Shown here: positions 62,878-64,000 of the stretch, one piece after another
How positions within the stretch are numbered: position 1 is the stretch's first letter
Layout: every line of letters starts with the position of its first letter
The notes under the pieces: generated by a model
The model's database searches: none
What the model saw: only the letters and a program-made list of their open reading frames with translations
Told to the model about the DNA's origin: nothing
Assembly (NCBI RefSeq): GCF_900447215.1
Contig: NZ_UFYA01000001.1
Location: 1,116,001-1,180,000 of the forward strand
Origin: Dermatophilus congolensis
Lineage (GTDB): Bacteria; Actinomycetota; Actinomycetes; Actinomycetales; Dermatophilaceae
Direction of reading: 5' to 3'
Length of the DNA: 64,000 nt
Program-made: the position numbers and the translations under genes

Positions 62878-64000
62878 TTAGAGGGTGATGCCTAGGAGGG
62901 CGTCGATGATGCGGGCGGCAAGGTTGTCCGCATCGGCGGGGGCGTCTGCGGGTGTGTGTCCGGCCAGGATCGCATCGATCGCGGCAAGTGCTCCGGGTGC
63001 GTCGAGATCGTCGGCGATTCGCTCACGTACGTGGTGCACGATGGCGTTTTGGGCTTCGATGGGTAGGACAGGAATGTGGGTGCGCCAGCGGCTGAGGCGT
63101 TCTTTGGCGGTGTGGAGGACCTCATCGGTCCATTCCCAGGGGCTGGCGTAGTGGTGGGCGAGGATGGCCAGGCGGATGGCCATGGGGTCTTCACCAGCTG
63201 CGCGGAGTTTGGAGACGAAGATGAGGTTGCCTTTCGACTTGCTCATTTTTTCTCCGTCGAGTCCCACCATTTCTTGATGGAGGTAGAGACGCGCGAAGGA
63301 GCCTTCTCCAGCCAGAGCGTCGGCTTGGACAGCGCTCATCTCGTGGTGGGGGAAGATGAGGTCGACTCCGCCGGCTTGGACATCGAAACCGGGGCCGAGG
63401 TGGTCCAGGGCGATGCAGGTGCATTCGATGTGCCATCCGGGCCGCCCGGATGGTAGGCCTTCAACGTCCCAGGAGGGTTCGCCTATTCGGGCTGCGCGCC
63501 ATAGGAGTGGGTCAAGCTGGTCGCGTTTGCCTTCGCGGTCGGGGTCGCCGCCACGATCAGCGAAGACCTCCATCATGCGATTGCGGGACCATGTGGAGGA
63601 GTTACCGAAAGTGGGTTGGGTAGATAGGTCGAGGTAGATGTCGTGTGCTGTGTCACTGACAGCGGTTCCGTCGGTGATAGGCACGGTGTAGGCCGCTGCG
63701 TTGTCCAGGAGTTTGGTGACTCCAGCTGCAATGGGTTTGATGTATTCACTTACCCCGATGAAGTGGTTGGGGGGCAGGACGCGTAAGGCGGTCATGTCGT
63801 CGCGGAAGAGGTCTGTTTGTTCGGCGGCGAGGTCTTGCCAGTTCACGCCGTCGCGTTCGGCGCGTTCAAGGAGTGGCTCGTCTACGTCGGTGACGTTCTC
63901 GCAATATGTCACTTCGTGGCCTGCGTCCAGGAGTGCTCGGTGTAGGAGATCGAACATGACGTAGGTGGCGGCGTGACCCATGTGTGTGGCGTCGTATGGG
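62878..64000 (-). CDS. mshC: Mycothiol ligase MshC, N-terminus cut by window edge
   Basis: This is the cysteine:glucosaminyl-inositol ligase of mycothiol synthesis, a class I synthetase relative of CysS. The HIGH motif is in YDATHMGHAATY at the window edge, and KMSKS is exact in GEKMSKSKGN. The zinc region GWHIECTCIA is present. The frame remains open to base 64000, so about 30-40 N-terminal residues are missing. The order metH, PAC2, mshC matches Rv2124c, Rv2125 and Rv2130c. It shows that this organism uses mycothiol. Confidence 0.94.
   Translation of the reverse strand, partial: PYDATHMGHAATYVMFDLLHRALLDAGHEVTYCENVTDVDEPLLERAERDGVNWQDLAAEQTDLFRDDMTALRVLPPNHFIGVSEYIKPIAAGVTKLLDNAAAYTVPITDGTAVSDTAHDIYLDLSTQPTFGNSSTWSRNRMMEVFADRGGDPDREGKRDQLDPLLWRAARIGEPSWDVEGLPSGRPGWHIECTCIALDHLGPGFDVQAGGVDLIFPHHEMSAVQADALAGEGSFARLYLHQEMVGLDGEKMSKSKGNLIFVSKLRAAGEDPMAIRLAILAHHYASPWEWTDEVLHTAKERLSRWRTHIPVLPIEAQNAIVHHVRERIADDLDAPGALAAIDAILAGHTPADAPADADNLAARIIDALLGITL

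Noticed and set aside
1-64000. tRNA, rRNA and CRISPR loci
   Set aside because: No cloverleaf T-arm patterns, rRNA segments or regularly spaced repeats with unique spacers were recognised.

Overview
The window is high-GC actinobacterial DNA. Signs are the Pup-proteasome genes, RbpA, the mycothiol ligase MshC, a polyprenol-phosphomannose synthase and frequent GTG starts. Gene order repeatedly matches Mycobacterium: garA-ftsR-DUF151-merR-gcvP; exonuclease/helY-tatC-tatA-pafC-pafB-pafA-prcA-prcB-pup-dop; arc-trmI-S2P-recB-like; metH-PAC2-mshC. The absence of PE/PPE genes and the other neighbours suggest a Micrococcales-type relative such as Dermatophilaceae. That placement is an inference from gene content only.

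Layout. 0-5.7 kb: GarA-type FHA regulator (cut by the left edge), FtsR-like MerR, DUF151 nuclease, a second MerR and glycine decarboxylase GcvP. 5.9-18.4 kb: glutamate-cysteine ligase-like enzyme, PPi-dependent phosphofructokinase, secreted amidase with C-terminal repeats, cation efflux protein, Hsp70 relative, hydrolase, SppA, RlmC-like methyltransferase and an SRPBCC protein. 18.4-21.3 kb: DUF2207-like membrane protein, a degenerate ABC ATPase, an alkyltransferase-like (ATL) protein and a 62-aa protein. 21.25-26.1 kb looks accessory: serine recombinase behind four TTTGNTGTAC repeats, a 486-base stretch without a convincing gene, a small alarmone synthetase, a UvrA2-type ATPase and a GNAT remnant with an in-frame stop.

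26.1-33.5 kb: CsbD, TrpS, VanY-type peptidase, RbpA, Ppm1, Lnt and a 5'-3' exonuclease. 33.5-44.7 kb is a nearly continuous minus-strand block, read dop-pup-prcB-prcA-pafA-pafB-pafC-tatA-tatC-helY, with several 4-base overlaps. A plus-strand pair (a PRPP synthetase with a frameshift at an A7 run, and a DUF3054 protein) plus osmC separate dop from the proteasomal ATPase arc. The ARC protein appears to lack the C-terminal GQYL tail. trmI, a site-2 protease and a RecB-like nuclease follow.

51.7-58.0 kb is the most striking part. A divergent TetR regulator (BioQ-like) and two TGAAC-N3-GTTCA operators precede bioB-bioA-bioF-P450-bioD, where the last four genes are joined by GTGA stop/start overlaps. 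A cytochrome P450 inside a biotin operon resembles the Bacillus BioI solution for making the pimeloyl precursor, and no bioC, bioH, bioW or bioZ is visible in the window. The operon ends at a 25-bp perfect hairpin facing metH. PAC2 and mshC (cut by the right edge) close the window.

No tRNA, rRNA, CRISPR array or intact insertion sequence was recognised. Start codons were chosen by eye from Shine-Dalgarno sequences, overlaps and family N-termini.
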